Below are positions 8,599 to 17,200 of a DNA stretch of 43,030 bases, piece after piece. The DNA is from a virus. The notes beneath the pieces were generated by a model that was given only the letters and a program-made list of their open reading frames with translations, was not told the DNA's origin and made no database searches. The stretch spans positions 1 to 43,030 of the IMG/VR virus record IMGVR_UViG_3300042505_001447; one strand, 5' to 3'. Every line of letters starts with the position of its first letter. The stretch's first letter is position 1. The position numbers were made by a program, and so were the translations under genes.

Positions 8599-9645
8599 CT
8601 AGAGCAGGGGTAGCACTGCGGCTGATGTACCCCAGGTATAATTTATACTAGGAGTTGTGCCAAACGTCTCAAGTGTAAGCGTGTCAGACTCTGGATCTAT
8701 AATGCCAAACACGTCGCCTTTGTACGGGATGCAATAGATTTTGTTGTCATGGACAACAGATGATAGCCACTCGTAGGCCCCCACTCGTTCGGCAACACCT
8801 AAATCAGTAATCGTTAGCGTGTTTGACTCTGTATCAATTATGCCAAAGTTATTAGAAATCGTATCGTTTCTGGAAGGGATGCAATAAATTTTTGTACCAG
8901 ATACAGCAAAAGTTCCCCATCCGTTAGCAGAAGAGGCACCACCAGCGGCGTCTATACTCGTTAAAGTTACAGAATTTGATTCGCCGTCTATGATGCCATA
9001 CAAGCCCCCAGATGTATTTATCCACGGAATACAATAAATCTTTGTACCTACAACAACAGATCCATACCACCCATAATTAATATTAGGGTCAAGGCCTAGC
9101 GCTGTCAGAGTCAAAGTATTCGACTCAGTATCTATGATGCCGAAGTTGTTGCCAGTATAGGGTAAGTAAGGAATGCAAAAAACCTTAGACAATACAGATT
9201 CAGCGGTTATCCACGAATATATTACACCTGGACTAAGCCCAAAACTTGAAATGCTTACCGAATTCAACTCCGTGTCTATTACGCCAATCAAGTTTGAACT
9301 TGGCGCAAAATCTGTAAGATACGGAATGCAATAAATCTTTTTCCCGGCAACACACGCTGTCTGCCAATTGTAGGCTCTTGGCTCAGCCCCTAAAGACGAC
9401 AGCACTAAATCATTCGTTCGTGTATCTATGATGCCAAACTGATTTGACGAAAATGGAATACAGTAAACTTTCCCATTTATAGCAGCAGCAGTCCTCCAAA
9501 ATACTGAAGTAAGGCCTGGATTAAGGATCTTAACGGTTAAATTATCCGCATCGTCAATTATGCCAAACCTATTAGTAAACGAAGGGATACAATAAATCTT
9601 AGCCCGCATCCCCCCAAACCATACCCAGCCTAGCTGCCTACCCAT
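8599..9645 (-). CDS. Seven-repeat beta-propeller protein (KIYCIP repeats)
   Basis: A 348-aa protein made almost wholly of seven repeats of about 45-50 residues. Each begins (K/R)(I/V)(Y/F)CIP, continues with (F/Y)GIID, then a TESNTLTL-like strand and a Trp or Tyr-containing turn. Seven such units predict a seven-bladed propeller. No catalytic residues stand out. It lies 3 bases downstream of a tail gene at the distal end of the tail operon, which suits a receptor-binding or adhesion role (inference). Codon use is clearly richer in A/T than its neighbours and it lacks the GGATCC sites common elsewhere, suggesting recent acquisition. Confidence 0.75.
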   Translation of the reverse strand: MGRQLGWVWFGGMRAKIYCIPSFTNRFGIIDDADNLTVKILNPGLTSVFWRTAAAINGKVYCIPFSSNQFGIIDTRTNDLVLSSLGAEPRAYNWQTACVAGKKIYCIPYLTDFAPSSNLIGVIDTELNSVSISSFGLSPGVIYSWITAESVLSKVFCIPYLPYTGNNFGIIDTESNTLTLTALGLDPNINYGWYGSVVVGTKIYCIPWINTSGGLYGIIDGESNSVTLTSIDAAGGASSANGWGTFAVSGTKIYCIPSRNDTISNNFGIIDTESNTLTITDLGVAERVGAYEWLSSVVHDNKIYCIPYKGDVFGIIDPESDTLTLETFGTTPSINYTWGTSAAVLPLL

Positions 9646-9647
9646 CC

Positions 9648-10523
9648 CTATTCCTCCTCCATGGCTAGGTCAAAAGCTGCTGACTGAAACTGCACCGTAA
9701 ACGACAGCAGCTCAGGCCCGACGGTAACGCCGGTCAAGCCTAGCTTTAGCAGGCTCTTGGCCTCTAAGATTGTGGTGCCTAGGGTTACTGGCTGGTTCTG
9801 ACCATTGGCGGTGTCAACCAGCAATGTAGCCGTGATGGTGCGGTTTACCTGCTGGTTATTTTGGGTGACCGTCCAGGCTAATGTACTAGCCCCAGCCCCT
9901 TGGGTCACACTAGCCACAACGACCGGATCCGCATTGACCCGCAGGTGCAGCGCCATGATCTTACGTGGCTCATCGTTGTAGGTGATCAACGGGTATTGCT
10001 TAACCGCTGGCGTTTCGATGCCACCGCTCAGCGAGTCCAGGCCAGAAGCAACCGGGATCCACTTGCCGCCTGTGTTAGCGCCTGACTGCTGCCAGTAGTA
10101 CAGCGTCATGGTATCGCGGTCTAGGTAGCGGTCAAATAAGTACCTAGCCGCCAGAGGTGTCTCGCCCTGGCCTTGGGTGTTGGGGTCGCCTTGCCATACC
10201 TGGAAGCCTCGCTCCTCAGCGACCTGGGCTAGGCGTTCCCGTAGGTCGCGGATAGCCTGGGCATCGCCGCCAAAGCTAGCAGGCATACCACCAACCAAAC
10301 CATTGTTAGCTGGCACTGCTTGGCCGACTGGCACCCCGCCAGAGGTGACTGTCCCCTTGGGGCGATAGCTGCCGGCTGCGCCAACGGTGCGATAGTTGCC
10401 GCCACCGTCATAGATGGCCGTGCGCTGGGCCTGGTCAGCACTGGCCGACTGGCTAGCCTGCTGGCCCTCCAGGCGTTGTTGCTGGCTGTTGAGCACCCGG
10501 CTGGTGATGGGTTGGGTTGCCAT
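9648..10523 (-). CDS. Uncharacterised tail-region protein
   Basis: A 291-aa protein with three visible parts. There is a Gln/Ser/Gly-rich N-terminus to about residue 85. A short charged helix (AIRDLRERLAQVAEERGFQV) is followed by LFDRYLDRDTMTLYYW. The C-terminal half is beta-rich (VVVASVTQGAGASTLAWTV, then repeated Thr/Val strands). The beta half looks like a virion decoration or fibre domain. It overlaps the upstream glycosyltransferase gene by 71 bases. I do not recognise the family; a tail fibre-associated role is inferred from position. Confidence 0.6.
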   Translation of the reverse strand: MATQPITSRVLNSQQQRLEGQQASQSASADQAQRTAIYDGGGNYRTVGAAGSYRPKGTVTSGGVPVGQAVPANNGLVGGMPASFGGDAQAIRDLRERLAQVAEERGFQVWQGDPNTQGQGETPLAARYLFDRYLDRDTMTLYYWQQSGANTGGKWIPVASGLDSLSGGIETPAVKQYPLITYNDEPRKIMALHLRVNADPVVVASVTQGAGASTLAWTVTQNNQQVNRTITATLLVDTANGQNQPVTLGTTILEAKSLLKLGLTGVTVGPELLSFTVQFQSAAFDLAMEEE

Positions 10524-11406
10524 TTAGGGCCTCCATAAAACGCTGGGCAATGGTGCGCCGGTCGTAGGGCTTCGCTAGCTGGCGGCAATGGCTATAGCTA
10601 AGCCGCTGGCCATTGTCAGTGACCTCGCGGATTGCTCCGGCTAGCCGCATAGGGTTGTGGTCTATCAGGTATGGATACCGCCCCAGTGCTCCCATGATTT
10701 CCTGGGGGCCACCACTACCCGCGATAGCGATAGGGGTACAGCCGTTCGCCCATGCCTCAATGACAGCCCGCCCAAACGGCTCAAACTGGCTAGGCACCAC
10801 CACGCACTCTGCCTGCCGGTACAGCCGCCCAACCTGCCACTGCCTTAGCTCGCCGGTGAACTTTACCTGCCGCGCTAAGTTATAGTTTTCTACCATGGGG
10901 CCAAAGTCCTCAACGATTGGCCCGGCAATGGTAAGCCGCCAGCGTGGGTTAAGAAACTTCATGGCTTGCAGCAATAATGGGATCCCCTTGCTGCGGCACA
11001 CCCGACCAACGTACAACACACCGCTGCGGAAATGTGGGCGAATCCACCGTGGCACATAGACCGGATCTGGCAGAACTGTGACCGGGTACTGGGTCCAGGC
11101 ATTGGCGACAAACTGACTGCTAGCAAACAAATGGCCAACCCCATCAATGGCTGGCCGGGCAGTCAGTCGGTACACATCCCGACGGATCCAGGCAATGCGC
11201 TGGGCTGGGTCTGCCTTGGGTAGCCATTTAATTTCATCCAGGCAATCGACAGCATAGTAATTTGCCTTAACGTCTGAATCACGGCTATAGAACGCTTGCA
11301 CGCCAATATCGTTAAGGCCCCTAACCAATTCCCTGGTTGAGATGTACCGACCTGCCACCCGCCGATCTGGTGCCGGGTAGCGCATGAAGGCTATACGGCA
11401 TACCAT
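10453..11406 (-). CDS. GT4-type glycosyltransferase (second of two)
   Basis: A 317-aa GT-B glycosyltransferase. The donor domain shows VLYVGRVCRSKGIPLLLQAM, RLTIAGP and VKFTGELRQWQVGRLYRQAECVVVPSQFEPFGRAVIEAWANGCT. The last stretch is the EX7E motif (E...E of FEPFGRAVIEA). The acceptor domain is short. It differs from the 3149-4384 enzyme in length and sequence and is not a recent duplicate. It overlaps the tail fibre-like gene start by 16 bases and the next gene by 71, so it is part of the tail-fibre operon. Modification of the fibre or another virion protein is a fair guess. The disordered Pro/Gln C-terminus lies in the overlap. Confidence 0.85.
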   Translation of the reverse strand: MVCRIAFMRYPAPDRRVAGRYISTRELVRGLNDIGVQAFYSRDSDVKANYYAVDCLDEIKWLPKADPAQRIAWIRRDVYRLTARPAIDGVGHLFASSQFVANAWTQYPVTVLPDPVYVPRWIRPHFRSGVLYVGRVCRSKGIPLLLQAMKFLNPRWRLTIAGPIVEDFGPMVENYNLARQVKFTGELRQWQVGRLYRQAECVVVPSQFEPFGRAVIEAWANGCTPIAIAGSGGPQEIMGALGRYPYLIDHNPMRLAGAIREVTDNGQRLSYSHCRQLAKPYDRRTIAQRFMEALNGNPTHHQPGAQQPATTPGGPAG

Positions 11407-12737
11407 GACGTTGCTCCACTGCCTGACACATAAAGGGTTGCCGCCGTCGAGTTGCCGTAGATGTCAACGGCATAGTTGATCAGAAACTGGCCAGCAAAGT
11501 TAGCCGTCACTACTGTATTAGGATTGCTAGTACTGTTGCGCCGAATGGCACTGGATGAGGCCACAACCCAGCTAGCGCTAGTGGTGCCGGTGGCCACCCA
11601 GACTACTTCCCTAGCGCCCTGAGCATCGCTCAAAACAGTTGTCCGTTGGACGTAGAGCGAATTTGCGGCTAAGGGCGTGATGCTGTTTAGGGGCGATGCG
11701 GTGCCGATGCCCTGCACTCCGCCAGTACCGCCCCCAGCGATAGAGACTGTCACATTGCCGCTCAGCGTGCCATTGCTGGCCACATGGGCAACCGCCAGGG
11801 TCCGGTCATTGCCGTTATCGGTGCTACTGGTGACGGTGTAATAAGCGTACTGACTGGGGTCTGACTCGCTGACTAGCATCAGGCCAGTGCCAGGAGTAAT
11901 CAGGCCAAGCAGGCTAGCGATGGCTTTGCTGTTGCGGTCCGTCTCGTGAATAAATACCTGGGTAGCGCTGGCAGACGCTGCATTATTCAGCCGCACCTGG
12001 CCCGCCGCTGGCCCGCTAGTGGTGGTGCTATTGAAGCTGTACTTAAAGCCAAAGCCAGAGGTCGCAGACGATCCAGCCACCCCCCAGGTCAGCGTCACCC
12101 CGCCCGCCAGGGTGCCATTGCTAGCCACATGGGTCACTGCTAGGGTGCGGTCTGTGCCGTTGTCTGTGGAGGAGGTGACAGTGTAATAGGCAAAGGCCAA
12201 TGGATCCGACTCGTCTAGGATCTGGATCGGGCTACCATTGGCGATGGTGCCAAGCAGGCTAGCGATAGCCGCCCCATTGCGGTCCGTCTCGCTGACATAA
12301 AGCTGGGTGGCACTGACTGGGCTGGCATTGTTAAGCCGTAGCAGGCCAGCCCCAGGACCGCTACTGGTGCTAGTGCTGAAGGTATAGCGGATGCCAAAGG
12401 CCCCGGCCCCCGCGTCGCCCCGGGGGATGGTAAAGTCTAGCACCGCCGCTGATGTGGTGCCGCTGTTGGTGACTGTGGCATTGCTGCCAGCGTTGCCAGT
12501 CGTGATCGCCCCAATGCTCACCGTTGCCGCCTGGCCGTCGGCGGCACTGCCCGACATTAGCGCCCCTGCAGTAGTGCCCGTAGTGCGGTACAGCTTACCT
12601 GCATTGGGTGCCGTCAAGCATTGCACCAGAATACCTGCCTCAGTTGGCACATAGCTAGACGGATCGCCGGTGAAAGTCACCACTTTCGAGCTATGGAGCT
12701 GGGCCCCAGTCAGGATATTATGTTCAACCTCTGGCAT
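11391..12737 (-). CDS. Tail fibre-like protein with internal duplication
   Basis: A 448-aa Ser/Thr/Gly-rich, beta-type protein. A unit of about 105 residues occurs twice in tandem, near residues 113-218 and 228-333. Each runs from FGxxYxF through ETDRNxxAIASLLG and YYTVTSSTDNG to THVASNGTL or AHVASNGTL. The N-terminus (MPEVEHNILTGAQLHS) is short and would anchor to the tail. A collagen-like patch FTIPRGDAGAGAFG precedes the first unit. This modular makeup is usual for phage fibres. The duplication is also visible as two near-identical DNA stretches. Confidence 0.75.
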   Translation of the reverse strand: MPEVEHNILTGAQLHSSKVVTFTGDPSSYVPTEAGILVQCLTAPNAGKLYRTTGTTAGALMSGSAADGQAATVSIGAITTGNAGSNATVTNSGTTSAAVLDFTIPRGDAGAGAFGIRYTFSTSTSSGPGAGLLRLNNASPVSATQLYVSETDRNGAAIASLLGTIANGSPIQILDESDPLAFAYYTVTSSTDNGTDRTLAVTHVASNGTLAGGVTLTWGVAGSSATSGFGFKYSFNSTTTSGPAAGQVRLNNAASASATQVFIHETDRNSKAIASLLGLITPGTGLMLVSESDPSQYAYYTVTSSTDNGNDRTLAVAHVASNGTLSGNVTVSIAGGGTGGVQGIGTASPLNSITPLAANSLYVQRTTVLSDAQGAREVVWVATGTTSASWVVASSSAIRRNSTSNPNTVVTANFAGQFLINYAVDIYGNSTAATLYVSGSGATSWYAV

Positions 12738-12749
12738 ATCAGTCCCCGT

Positions 12750-12935
12750 TTATGCCTTAGTGTTCCCACTACTACGCCTGCGCTCTGGATCCCAGATGAT
12801 CGTGCAGTCCTTGAGTGCGTAGTTATACCACGCGCCATCCGGGCCATGGATGATCAGCCGCTGTCCCTGGATCTGGGCAAGGCCCCGTACAGCCGTGCCA
12901 TCGGTCTTGGTGACAATTGCCTGTCTTGGTACCAT
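12750..12935 (-). CDS. Small conserved-type tail-operon protein
   Basis: A 61-aa protein (MVPRQAIVTKTDGTAVRG...) with alternating strands (AQIQGQRLIIHGPDGAWYNYALKDCTIIWD) and a charged C-terminus. It lies exactly between the endolysin stop (12936) and the fibre gene start (12737), so the spacing supports a real gene. The family is not recognised. A small fibre-adaptor or chaperone is possible from position only. Confidence 0.6.
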   Translation of the reverse strand: MVPRQAIVTKTDGTAVRGLAQIQGQRLIIHGPDGAWYNYALKDCTIIWDPERRRSSGNTKA

Positions 12936-13688
12936 TTAGTTCACCCCTGGATAGGTCCACCGGGCCCGGTAGCCCCGGCCATCAATATGCACAAACCCCT
13001 GGCCTCGGGCTAGCCCGCCTCGACTACCCCACCATGGATCCAGTCGGTCATACACATCCTTCAACGATACACCAGGGATATGAAAATCCACGGCATCGCC
13101 AACCATATGCCGACTCTGGCTAGCACCGCCCACCCTGCGGTTAGTCACTGGATCCCGATACCATGAGTTAACCTTGATCGGTGCGCCGCCAAAGAGGCCT
13201 TTCACATTCTGCATAACCTCAGCAATGCGGATAATGTTGTAAACCACCCCTGGGTTAGCAGGCTGGCGGTAGCTGCCAGCGCTATCGACATGGAGTGCTT
13301 CACCCCAGGTAAAGCTCTGGCTTTTTAGGCCAATTGAGTCGGTGCTGTAGTAGTTGCCATTGAACCCAGGCAGGACGATGCCATAGCCCTTGGCGGTATC
13401 GCTGGGGGTATCTTTGGGGTCATTGTCAGCGCCATGGCCTTGGGGGTCCAGGCAATGCTGAGCATAGACCCACCAGGTATTTTTGCGAGATGGGTGCAGG
13501 GTGGCTAGGTTGAAGCCGGTGGCATCGACGGTGAAGCAAATATGGCCATGCTCTTGACGATAGGCCAGGATCGGGATCACGGTGCCCTTCAGCACCTTGG
13601 CAATTTCTTCAACCTCAAAGCTAGCCGCTGGCTCAGGCAACGGCTTCAGGTAGGTATCGACGGCAATGCTAAGAGTGGGGCGTTCCAT
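12936..13688 (-). CDS. Endolysin, peptidase M15A type
   Basis: Predicted D,D- or L,D-carboxypeptidase/endopeptidase that cuts peptidoglycan peptides at lysis. The C-terminal part holds the M15A signature: NSWYRDPVTNRRVGGASQSRH, then DAVDFHIPG, and FVHIDGRGYRARWTYPG. These supply the zinc ligands His...Asp...His and the catalytic Asp. The N-terminal 110 residues (EVEEIAKVLKGTVIPILAYRQ, WWVYAQHCLDP) form an extra domain with no clear match, perhaps substrate binding. The length is 250 aa. Its place inside the tail operon also allows a tail-borne lysin used at entry. Confidence 0.85.
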   Translation of the reverse strand: MERPTLSIAVDTYLKPLPEPAASFEVEEIAKVLKGTVIPILAYRQEHGHICFTVDATGFNLATLHPSRKNTWWVYAQHCLDPQGHGADNDPKDTPSDTAKGYGIVLPGFNGNYYSTDSIGLKSQSFTWGEALHVDSAGSYRQPANPGVVYNIIRIAEVMQNVKGLFGGAPIKVNSWYRDPVTNRRVGGASQSRHMVGDAVDFHIPGVSLKDVYDRLDPWWGSRGGLARGQGFVHIDGRGYRARWTYPGVN

Positions 13689-13801
13689 GGGTTCTCCTGG
13701 CTAAGGTAAACTCGACGGCCACTACCTGAACGTCTCCGGGCTGCATCTTGGATCCAGGTGGCAGCGATAACGATGGTTAGCAGTATGGCAACTGTGCGCA
13801 T
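13646..13801 (-). CDS. Possible small membrane protein upstream of endolysin
   Basis: A 51-aa frame starting MRTVAILLTIVIAATW, one hydrophobic segment followed by an Arg-rich tail. It overlaps the endolysin start by 43 bases in another frame. A signal-anchor protein just upstream of an endolysin would suit a holin or spanin-like partner. The upstream GGGCACCCTA motif (minus-strand reading, 13828-13837) sits where it does for other genes. No strong ribosome site is visible, so this is tentative. Confidence 0.35.
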   Translation of the reverse strand: MRTVAILLTIVIAATWIQDAARRRSGSGRRVYLSQENPWNAPLLALPSIPT

Positions 13802-13843
13802 GGCTGGCTCGGCTAGCTAGCTAGCTATAGGGTGCCCAGCCGG

Positions 13844-13872
13844 TTGACAGCCACTAGCCTACGGTTTATAGT
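13844..13872 (+). promoter_or_regulatory. Strong sigma70-type promoter, rightward
   Basis: TTGACA at 13844-13849 and TATAGT at 13867-13872 are separated by exactly 17 bases. It points rightward, against the flanking leftward genes. No rightward gene follows; a terminator begins about 35 bases downstream. The motif TAGGGTGCCC lies just upstream at 13828-13837. Confidence 0.7.
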
Positions 13873-13878
13873 TGGGTT

Positions 13879-13939
13879 GTGACCAAACGAACTCCTAACT
13901 CTCTGCCCTCAGCACCTTGGGAAATGCTGGGGGTTTTTT
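13879..13939 (+). ncRNA. Candidate small RNA of about 60 nt
   Basis: The promoter at 13844-13872 would start transcription near 13879. An intrinsic terminator ends at 13939, giving an RNA of roughly 60 nt with an unstructured 5' half and a terminator hairpin. The 3' end just overlaps the stop of the convergent tail gene. No start codon with an open frame exists in it. It is either a small regulatory RNA or a terminated leader. Confidence 0.45.
13906..13939 (+). terminator. Intrinsic terminator
   Basis: The stem CCCTCAGCA/TGCTGGGGG has a 10-base loop followed by six T residues on the plus strand. The stem sequence matches the head-operon terminator at 7150, so the two are related by duplication or convergence. 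It terminates the short transcript from 13879. Confidence 0.75.
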
Positions 13940-15890
13940 ATACTGTGGCAAACACCTGAATGCCGGAGGCCTCAACCGGCACAGCATTAGCCACCACGAT
14001 GGTGCCAGTGATGGGCTCTGGGTCAGGGGTGGGGTTGCCCACTGTCGGGGCTGGCGTGGTGCCCACCAGGATGCCAGACACCGCCACCTTGCAAGTATCC
14101 ACCGTATGCTCCCAGGTGACGCTATCGGCTCGGTAGTGCAAGATCCGCCCGGATGGTTCTACTACATTGAACGGAAACAAGGGCGGCGCGGTCAGCAGTG
14201 CATCGGTAACCGGCAACTCGACGATAGCGGCCCTGTGGCGGCCTGCAATCAGCTTTAGGTGTAGCTGCGCCATGGTTTCACACTGAGCCTGGCTGAAGCC
14301 ATAGGGAAGGGTATAGAGTCGCTTCCTGGTGCGGCCACTGCCACCGCCAGGCTGGGTGTAGTTGATGGTGGCCTGGTATTCAACATCTTCAAAGGAATAT
14401 TCATCATCCAAAAGCTCAGCCCGGGGCGGTTGGGTCTGGCCAGAGTTGCTGACCGTCGTAGTGCTGCTGGTGATCGGCGCTCCGCTACCGCCTTCTGGGT
14501 TATTGTCCTTGTATTTGCGTGGATACTTTTCAGTGCGGCTTTTCTTCCACGTGTCTTTGCCAACCTTTTCCCATGTGTCAATCTCGCGCTTTACTTCGAC
14601 AAGTTGAGTATTGGGTGTTTCAAAGGGAGGTTGATTTTGCAAAGTTCCATCAACCAAATATCGAATCTGCTCCTCGACTCGTTCTATGCGCTCAACGGTT
14701 TCGCCTTGAGTGTAAGTGTAAGTTGTGGTCGTCCTGCCGACTAGATCAACAAATCCGATCTGAGAACTCCCATCCTGTCTAACAAAATATGTAAAACGCT
14801 CTTGATCTATCTCCTGGATCTCCTGCTCTAGCCTGCCAAACTTAGCACCATTGAACGTTTTTGTTGTCGTTGTAGTTTTCCATTTCCTTAAGTCGCAAAC
14901 AGCAAGACCACTAGCGCCGACTGCCGGATCTTTAGAAACACCAGCAGTTATGCCTTCTTCACGAACAATTGTTACCTCATTGGTCAGCGCTCCGTTTTTC
15001 GTGCGGTCTACTTTTGTAGTCGTTCTGCCTATAGTGCCTTCTCCGGAACACGTCTGAGCCCCAAAAAAGTTGCTGTATTTATAAAGACTCTTATCCCCTT
15101 CTACTGTCACCACATCAACAATCGGATACCTGAGTCGGGTCTTAACAACACCTGACCCCGCCACCTTGATCTGGTCTGGCGGACTACCCTCGGTCTTCAC
15201 AGCTTGGTAGGCCACGTCGTTGGTGCCCAGGGTGATGGTTGCTGTCGGGCTGGCTATGGCTAGGCTAAGCTGGCCAGCCACCACTGTTCCTGCCGTGTTC
15301 TGGTACAAAAACCGGTAGTCATTGCTGTAGGCGATCTCGCCTGCTTGCTGAATAAAACTGCCGCCCGGCCCTTTACCGTCTGGGTTGACTACGCCATAGG
15401 GCCAGTTCGTTGTTATGGCCATGTCAGCTTGCAGGATCTCGTTTGCCTTAAGCAAGTTGATGACAACCGATCCTGAATTTAGCTCAGCAGCCAGCGTCAC
15501 CCCGGTCTTTTCATCGTCGTACTCAAAGGTATTGTGCCAAGCCAGCCGACAGCCTAGCTCCAACACAATGCCCTCCCCCGGTGCCGGGAACTCTGGCTCT
15601 TCCAGCAAGAACAAGCGCCCCATCGGGTGGGTGACATAGGCTCCAGCACTATTGGCCACCTCGACCCTGACGGGCTGGCCAGGCCGCCAACGGGTTGGGT
15701 TGTCGCGGGGGTCGATGCTTTCTGGGTTGGTGCTAACTTTGAGAATTTCCAGCGTCGCCGATACGGTGATCAGCCCCGACTCTGACAGGCTATCCCACTG
15801 GGGCAAGAACTCGCCCGCCGATGTACTCCAGTCCTGCTGGTCAGCGCCAATAAATACCCGTATGCGTCGGCTGCGGATCAATGCAGGCAT
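13938..15890 (-). CDS. Large tail-tip/baseplate-type protein
   Basis: A 650-aa protein, third-last in the leftward tail module after the tape measure and a small tail protein. Its place suits a tail hub or tip protein. The N-terminus (RIRVFIGADQQDW, GLITVSATLEILK, GQPVRVEVANSAG, LFLLEEPEFPAPGEGIVLELGCR) is beta-rich, like hub domains. The middle (about residues 255-460) is rich in Thr, Glu and Lys and coded with more A/T than either flank. The C-terminus returns to GC-rich code and ends in a short beta domain. No enzymatic motif is seen. The composition break inside one gene suggests a swapped central domain. Confidence 0.65.
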   Translation of the reverse strand: MPALIRSRRIRVFIGADQQDWSTSAGEFLPQWDSLSESGLITVSATLEILKVSTNPESIDPRDNPTRWRPGQPVRVEVANSAGAYVTHPMGRLFLLEEPEFPAPGEGIVLELGCRLAWHNTFEYDDEKTGVTLAAELNSGSVVINLLKANEILQADMAITTNWPYGVVNPDGKGPGGSFIQQAGEIAYSNDYRFLYQNTAGTVVAGQLSLAIASPTATITLGTNDVAYQAVKTEGSPPDQIKVAGSGVVKTRLRYPIVDVVTVEGDKSLYKYSNFFGAQTCSGEGTIGRTTTKVDRTKNGALTNEVTIVREEGITAGVSKDPAVGASGLAVCDLRKWKTTTTTKTFNGAKFGRLEQEIQEIDQERFTYFVRQDGSSQIGFVDLVGRTTTTYTYTQGETVERIERVEEQIRYLVDGTLQNQPPFETPNTQLVEVKREIDTWEKVGKDTWKKSRTEKYPRKYKDNNPEGGSGAPITSSTTTVSNSGQTQPPRAELLDDEYSFEDVEYQATINYTQPGGGSGRTRKRLYTLPYGFSQAQCETMAQLHLKLIAGRHRAAIVELPVTDALLTAPPLFPFNVVEPSGRILHYRADSVTWEHTVDTCKVAVSGILVGTTPAPTVGNPTPDPEPITGTIVVANAVPVEASGIQVFATV

Positions 15891-15957
15891 GGTTGTTGTC
15901 CCTAGGTCACAGCCTTAGGGTGCCCTGGGCATTCTGGAAGCAGCATTTTGAGGGACT

Positions 15958-16704
15958 ATGACATACTGCGAAAAGACAGCCGAAGAGATCCGTGAATCGA
16001 TGAATAGCCGCTATGACACCAATACCGCCTATTCATTGCAACTATTGTGGGACATTGCTCGCATGGAAGACCTCAACCAAAAGACAATGGCCTACATGGG
16101 CGATGATCCAGGGCGGATCCTGGAAGTATGCTGCGGTCAGGGCGGCTCTGCGCCGTACTTGGATCCATTGGCTGACTATACGGGCATCGACATTAGCGAT
16201 GTGGCTATCGCGCTAGCCCAGCAAGCATTTCCTGAATTTAGCTACCAACAGGGTGATGTATGCCAGCTTGACTTTGAAGATGGCACTTTCAACACCGTCA
16301 TCGCCAAGGAGGCCATCGAGCACCTGTTAGAGCCTGACAGGGCGCTCAAGGAATGGCACCGAGTGCTAGCCCCAGGCGGGCTGCTAGTGCTAACTACCCC
16401 TAACCGCGACTCGCTGCACCTGCGCATCAATCGCGCCCTGGGCCACGGCGACTTTCTATGCTCTTACGATCACGTTAAAGAGTTTACCTTCAGCGAGATG
16501 ACCGCCATGATGGAGTCTGCCGGGTTCAGCATAGAGGCTAGCTGCGGTTCATTTTTGATGCCCTACTGGGGGATCCCAGGCGTCGATGGGCCACGCTACC
16601 TGACCGATCAGGATCCATCTGTCGTTGAAATACTGCAAGACTTAGGCGATAAAGTTGGCGCTGACTATGGCTTTTGCATGGTCATCAAAGCTCGACGGCG
16701 GTAA
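15958..16704 (+). CDS. Class I SAM-dependent methyltransferase (moron)
   Basis: A 248-aa Rossmann-fold methyltransferase. Motif I is ILEVCCGQGGSAPYL, with the acidic residue in YTGIDIS. QGDVCQLDFEDGTFNTVIAKEAIEHL gives motifs II/III, and EWHRVLAPGGLLVLTTPN follows. This is the UbiE/type-11 pattern, so small molecules, sugars or proteins are likelier substrates than DNA. It is one of two rightward genes in the leftward tail operon and overlaps the tail gene at 16685 tail-to-tail by 20 bases. Its upstream region carries TAGGGTGCCC (15916-15925). It may act with the two glycosyltransferases on a glycan (inference). Confidence 0.85.
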   Translation: MTYCEKTAEEIRESMNSRYDTNTAYSLQLLWDIARMEDLNQKTMAYMGDDPGRILEVCCGQGGSAPYLDPLADYTGIDISDVAIALAQQAFPEFSYQQGDVCQLDFEDGTFNTVIAKEAIEHLLEPDRALKEWHRVLAPGGLLVLTTPNRDSLHLRINRALGHGDFLCSYDHVKEFTFSEMTAMMESAGFSIEASCGSFLMPYWGIPGVDGPRYLTDQDPSVVEILQDLGDKVGADYGFCMVIKARRR

Positions 16705-17200
16705 TCGTCGCCGCCCTGGCCCCGGCATCATCCTCCGCCCACTGGCCAATATATTCACTCCAGGCATCCTCTAGCTGTAGCTGCACCGAAAACACGCCAT
16801 AGCCTACCCGATAGCCTGGCCCCCAGGAGGGCGTTGTCTGGCTTAGCAAGGTGCGGTTGTTATAGGTTGAGTCTATAACCACCTGATCCACCTCATCAAT
16901 CAGCCTGAGGGCATTCTGAGTGGACTTCTGATAGATGGCCAGGGCCTCTAGGTGCTGCGCCTCGCTGGTGGTTAGCCAGGGCGTCAAGGTCCACAAAAAC
17001 TTAGGCGCATAGGCAGGGCCGATGATCGGGGTGGTGCCCCAGTTGGTGGGGGTGCCGGTGGTGTCATAGCCGATGGCAGCCCGCTGGCTAAATGATGCGC
17101 CTTCTTCGCCTCGGTACAAGGTTAGTACAGCCAGGCTGGCGGTGTTAAAGTTGGTGGTGCTATTGCCAGCAATGCCGATCCTGATTTGCCCTGCTGCCAT
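16685..17200 (-). CDS. Tail protein downstream of tape measure (distal tail-like)
   Basis: A 171-aa protein immediately after the tape measure gene, with stop and start overlapping by one base at 17200. In siphoviruses this slot usually holds the distal tail protein. The sequence has aromatic beta strands (KFLWTLTPWLTTSEAQHLEALAIYQKS, RVGYGVFSVQLQLEDAWSEY) consistent with a small tail-tip protein. There is no clear family match by eye. Confidence 0.65.
   Translation of the reverse strand: MAAGQIRIGIAGNSTTNFNTASLAVLTLYRGEEGASFSQRAAIGYDTTGTPTNWGTTPIIGPAYAPKFLWTLTPWLTTSEAQHLEALAIYQKSTQNALRLIDEVDQVVIDSTYNNRTLLSQTTPSWGPGYRVGYGVFSVQLQLEDAWSEYIGQWAEDDAGARAATITAVEL

Noticed and set aside
13813-13829. 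CTAG tandem run as a regulatory repeat
   Set aside because: Only four short GCTA units in a sequence where CTAG is already very common; probably chance or slippage.
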